Positions 62,234-64,000 of a DNA stretch of 64,000 nt are shown here, piece by piece. The notes below the pieces were generated by a model, which was given only the letters and a program-made list of their open reading frames with translations, did no database searches and was not told where the DNA came from. Made by a program: the position numbers and the translations under genes. The stretch lies in the NCBI RefSeq assembly GCF_014838715.1, contig NZ_CP061947.1, positions 5,942,001 to 6,006,000 on the forward strand. Direction: 5' to 3'. The stretch's first letter is position 1, and the number at the start of each line of letters is the position of its first letter. The DNA comes from Algoriphagus sp. Y33 (GTDB lineage: Bacteria > Bacteroidota > Bacteroidia > Cytophagales > Cyclobacteriaceae).

Positions 62234-62520
62234 AACCACAATGGTCACGGAGCCTTACATGTAGGCTGCCATTTTTGATAATACCTCTTATCTGGATTTT
62301 ACAAGTGATTAAGAGCTATTTGGAGAGAATACCTTTTTGTCAGTCCAAAAAGCGAAAGCCGAAAAGCCGGTGCGAAGGCAGCTGAGATTACTAACCTTAT
62401 ATAGTGGAGAAGGTTAATAGATAGTAATCCTTTTTTCTTAGATCAGAGATTTCAGTTTATGTTGGCGGAAAGTAAAATCATTGGCTGTGTTCTCTGTGTT
62501 AACCCGTGACCATTGCGGTT
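62234..62520. mobile_element. Inverted-repeat-bounded element without transposase
   Basis: AACCACAATGGTCACGG (62234-62250) and CCGTGACCATTGCGGTT (62504-62520) are reverse complements at 16 of 17 positions and bound 287 bases with no ORF. The ends resemble the AACCACAGAGG-type dispersed repeat of this genome. No convincing target duplication is seen. It may be a MITE or two oppositely oriented copies of the short repeat. Confidence 0.5.
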
Positions 62521-62542
62521 TACCAAAAAATATAAAACAAAA

Positions 62543-62566
62543 CCCCGCTTGAGCAATCAAGCGGGG
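62543..62566 (-). terminator. Terminator after the secreted two-repeat protein gene
   Basis: CCCCGCTTGA (62543-62552), GCAA, TCAAGCGGGG (62557-62566). On the minus strand it is followed by TTTTGTTTTATATTTTTT. A strong terminator, 24 bases past the stop. Confidence 0.9.
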
Positions 62567-62589
62567 CTAGTTAAGAAAGTTGGTTTAGC

Positions 62590-63156
62590 TTATAGGCTAG
62601 TTACATATCCTTCAAATCCTGATGCAGTTTTTACTTTAAAGTTGATGCCTGCTCCACTTACCTTGTCGATAGTGTAGATTTTGTGAAGACCTTGAGGATT
62701 GTCGATTTTTTCTGTGTGGATCAATTTATCGCCATCGTAGATCATAACTTCGATATCTTTTGCTTCAAGGTTGCTTACAAGCAATCTGTATTTGTTTCCA
62801 CCCATAGGAGATACTCTAGAGAATACAGCGGGAGATTTTGCTACATAGTTATTGAAAGAAGCAGTTCTCAAAACACCTGATTCATCCATAACTTCTACAG
62901 AGTAGCTTCCTTGAGGAAGTGCTTTAAGATCATATTTCTTAGCGAAAGCCTCTGTCTTGTTAATTCTGTCTCTTAAGATCAATCGATCTTCGGAATCCGT
63001 GATTTTCACAATCACGATACCTTGTGGTGCTTCATTGAAAGCTACTGCTACCTTAGTGGTTTCAGTCTGTCTGATTTGAACAGCTGTACCTTCAGATTTT
63101 GCAAACGCTCCTGCAGCGATCCCCGCTACAAAAAGCAATGTGAATAATTTTTTCAT
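62590..63156 (-). CDS. Secreted two-repeat beta protein of unknown function
   Basis: A 188-residue protein with a clear signal peptide of about 19 residues (LFVAGIAAGAFAKS). The mature part contains two related beta-rich repeats, about 35-100 (IVIVKITDSEDRLILRDRIN, LKALPQGSYSVEVMDESG) and 130-188 (IEVMIYDGDKLIHTEKIDNP, INFKVKTASGFEGYV). Their lengths and turn patterns resemble the fold of T9SS C-terminal sorting domains, but no canonical sorting motif is seen. A consensus promoter, long structured leader and strong terminator suggest high expression. Function unknown. Confidence 0.8.
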   Translation of the reverse strand: MKKLFTLLFVAGIAAGAFAKSEGTAVQIRQTETTKVAVAFNEAPQGIVIVKITDSEDRLILRDRINKTEAFAKKYDLKALPQGSYSVEVMDESGVLRTASFNNYVAKSPAVFSRVSPMGGNKYRLLVSNLEAKDIEVMIYDGDKLIHTEKIDNPQGLHKIYTIDKVSGAGINFKVKTASGFEGYVTSL

Positions 63157-63274
63157 TTTAATAATTGGTTTGAATAGGTTCTAAATTTTGTGTAACCGCC
63201 AGACGGCTGATTCGTCTCTGGAAGGGATATTTTGGGTTACATTTTCCATCGGGGTAACCGATTGGTTTGTTATT
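63157..63274 (-). promoter_or_regulatory. Long structured 5' leader
   Basis: Read on the minus strand the leader holds GGTTAC...GTAACC arms around CCCGATGGAAAAT, then CCAGAGACG-AATCAG-CCGTCTGG, then GGTTACAC. The GGTTAC blocks allow alternative pairings with the single GTAACC. No known riboswitch was recognised. It may stabilise the message or respond to a signal. Confidence 0.4.
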
Positions 63275-63280
63275 ATGATT

Positions 63281-63310
63281 CAAAGGTACGACGGAAAACA
63301 TTAATTGCAA
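63281..63310 (-). promoter_or_regulatory. Consensus Bacteroidota promoter
   Basis: On the minus strand TTG (complement of 63308-63310), exactly 19 bases, then TACCTTTG (complement of 63281-63288). This is the full consensus for the phylum. The transcript would begin near 63274 and carry a leader of about 118 bases before the ATG at 63156. Confidence 0.75.
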
Positions 63311-63655
63311 ATACTTCAATAAAAAAAGATCATTGTTAATGATTTCGTAACAGAATAATGAAATATTTATGGATTTAATAAAATGCTTCCGCAATCGATA
63401 GCGGAACTCGTTGAATTTTGATTTTTTCTTGTTTTAAGGAATAAAAATCTGTTTTTTCTAAAAATTCAAAATTAAATTACCGATATACTGATCTTTTTCT
63501 TTTCAATTCCGATAGAAATTTTGTGAAAAAAAAATAAAAATATTTTATAACGACTGGTTTTTGACACTAGAATCGATCCTCTTTCGGTAAATTTAGTTCC
63601 TTGTCATCTGTATTCTTGTGTTCGTTTTACCCTACTAGTTAAGATTGGGCAAAAA
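63311..63655. other. AT-rich gap
   Basis: About 345 bases of AT-rich sequence with several poly-A and poly-T tracts and no gene. It may act as an upstream UP-like region for the strong promoter at 63281-63310. Nothing more specific is seen. Confidence 0.5.
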
Positions 63656-63689
63656 AAACAGGTTTAGAATTGAATTTCTAAACCTGTTT
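63656..63689 (-). terminator. Terminator after the DUF4252 gene
   Basis: AAACAGGTTTAGAA (63656-63669), TTGAAT, TTCTAAACCTGTTT (63676-63689). A perfect 14-base stem. On the minus strand it is followed by TTTTTGCCC. Confidence 0.85.
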
Positions 63690-63742
63690 AATGAGTTCTT
63701 ACGAAAAATAGGTTTTCTGTGATTTCTGATTTTTTGGAAGAA

Positions 63743-64000
63743 TTAATTTCTTCCCTTATAATTTGCCGCTTTGGCTACCAATTCTTGGTCAAATGATCCT
63801 TTGAGTTCCACCACTATTAGGTCGCCATCATCACCTCCCACGAGGACGACTAGATCCGAAATTTTATTCCCTCCTTTAGAATATACCATTACCCCGCCTT
63901 TTTTTCCTTCGGAAGCTTCCATCAACAGCTCATATCTTTCTCTTTCCAATCCCTTCTGCAAGGTTTTGTATTCGAGGAGTGCATCATCTGCATGATCAGG
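63743..64000 (-). CDS. DUF4252 protein, C-terminal part only (runs off the window)
   Basis: The last 85 residues of a protein whose start lies beyond the right edge; the frame is open to position 64000 with no ATG in it. Visible sequence reads DDALLEYKTLQKGLERERY, a strand VMVYSKGGNKISDLVVLVGG and the closing DLIVVELKGSFDQELVAKA. This pattern is typical of the DUF4252 family of small secreted Bacteroidota proteins. A signal peptide or lipobox cannot be assessed. Ends at a terminator 54 bases downstream. Confidence 0.8.
   Translation of the reverse strand, partial: PDHADDALLEYKTLQKGLERERYELLMEASEGKKGGVMVYSKGGNKISDLVVLVGGDDGDLIVVELKGSFDQELVAKAANYKGRN

Larger units (their letters stand above)
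62018..62589. other. Repeat-rich gap after the M14 pair
   Basis: No gene in 572 bases. Holds the M14 operon terminator (62123-62140), a dispersed AACCACAGGGGCAC repeat (62150-62178), a stem-loop shared with 4246-4268 (62193-62215), an element bounded by inverted repeats (62234-62520) and the terminator of the following gene (62543-62566). Confidence 0.75.

Overview
The window reads as the chromosome of a Bacteroidota bacterium, most likely a gliding or ex-gliding member of the Cytophagales (Cyclobacteriaceae/Algoriphagus-like). This is inferred from a gldKLMN type IX secretion cluster, a PorP/SprF protein, an SprE/PorW lipoprotein, an F-ATPase operon without beta and epsilon genes, a long NusB, Bacteroidota-type promoter elements (TTG, about 19 bp, TAnnTTTG) and few Shine-Dalgarno sequences. 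Base composition is moderate. Almost everything is core chromosome; no prophage, CRISPR array, rRNA or tRNA gene was seen. The right edge cuts a DUF4252 gene.

Layout. 0-6.5 kb: an Fe(II)/2-oxoglutarate-type oxygenase, a lipoprotein, serS, a gene-free stretch holding a transposase-less inverted-repeat element (3935-4209), a DUF3037/HipA-like kinase pair and a bestrophin. 6.5-10.6 kb: a housekeeping operon read leftwards, nusB-ytxH-DUF1573-yajC-ybbR-coaE. 10.6-22.2 kb: a branched-chain amino acid (Glu/Leu/Phe/Val-type) dehydrogenase, an ABC exporter half, two parvulin-type chaperones, a complete partner-switching module (PP2C phosphatase, STAS protein, anti-sigma-type kinase), a DUF721 protein and hemW. 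22.3-38.5 kb: an Omp85-like protein, DUF4271, hemD, then the T9SS block (PorP-like, gldK, gldL, gldM, gldN), followed on the other strand by uvrC, a class A PBP and SprE/PorW. 38.5-44.3 kb: the ATP synthase operon atpZ-(atpI-like)-atpB-E-F-H-A-G. 44.3-46.45 kb: an island of REP-like double hairpins around a REP-type tyrosine transposase (TnpA), with a small three-gene operon of unknown function. 46.45-58.4 kb: an SGNH hydrolase, a UbiA-like membrane protein, acyl-CoA dehydrogenase, methyltransferase, AraC regulator, DUF983, ceramidase-like enzyme, purM, hemH, DUF4168, a cation/proton antiporter and a tandem universal stress protein. 58.6-64 kb: a tandem pair of secreted M14 carboxypeptidase-like proteins, an abundant-looking secreted two-repeat protein with a long leader, and the truncated DUF4252 gene.

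How the parts fit together. The envelope theme is strong: SurA/PpiD-like chaperones and an Omp85 protein assemble outer-membrane proteins, YajC supports Sec export, and T9SS components carry cargo across the outer membrane. SprE/PorW lies only 4 kb past gldN. The most unusual observations are the M14 pair in which the first member has lost its zinc ligands and catalytic glutamate while keeping Asp-rich calcium-like loops, the REP/TnpA island with its unidentified small-protein operon, the inverted-repeat elements at 3607-3716, 3935-4209 and 62234-62520, an interspersed repeat at 1211-1360 and 14183-14314, and hairpins within the atp operon that could tune subunit ratios.
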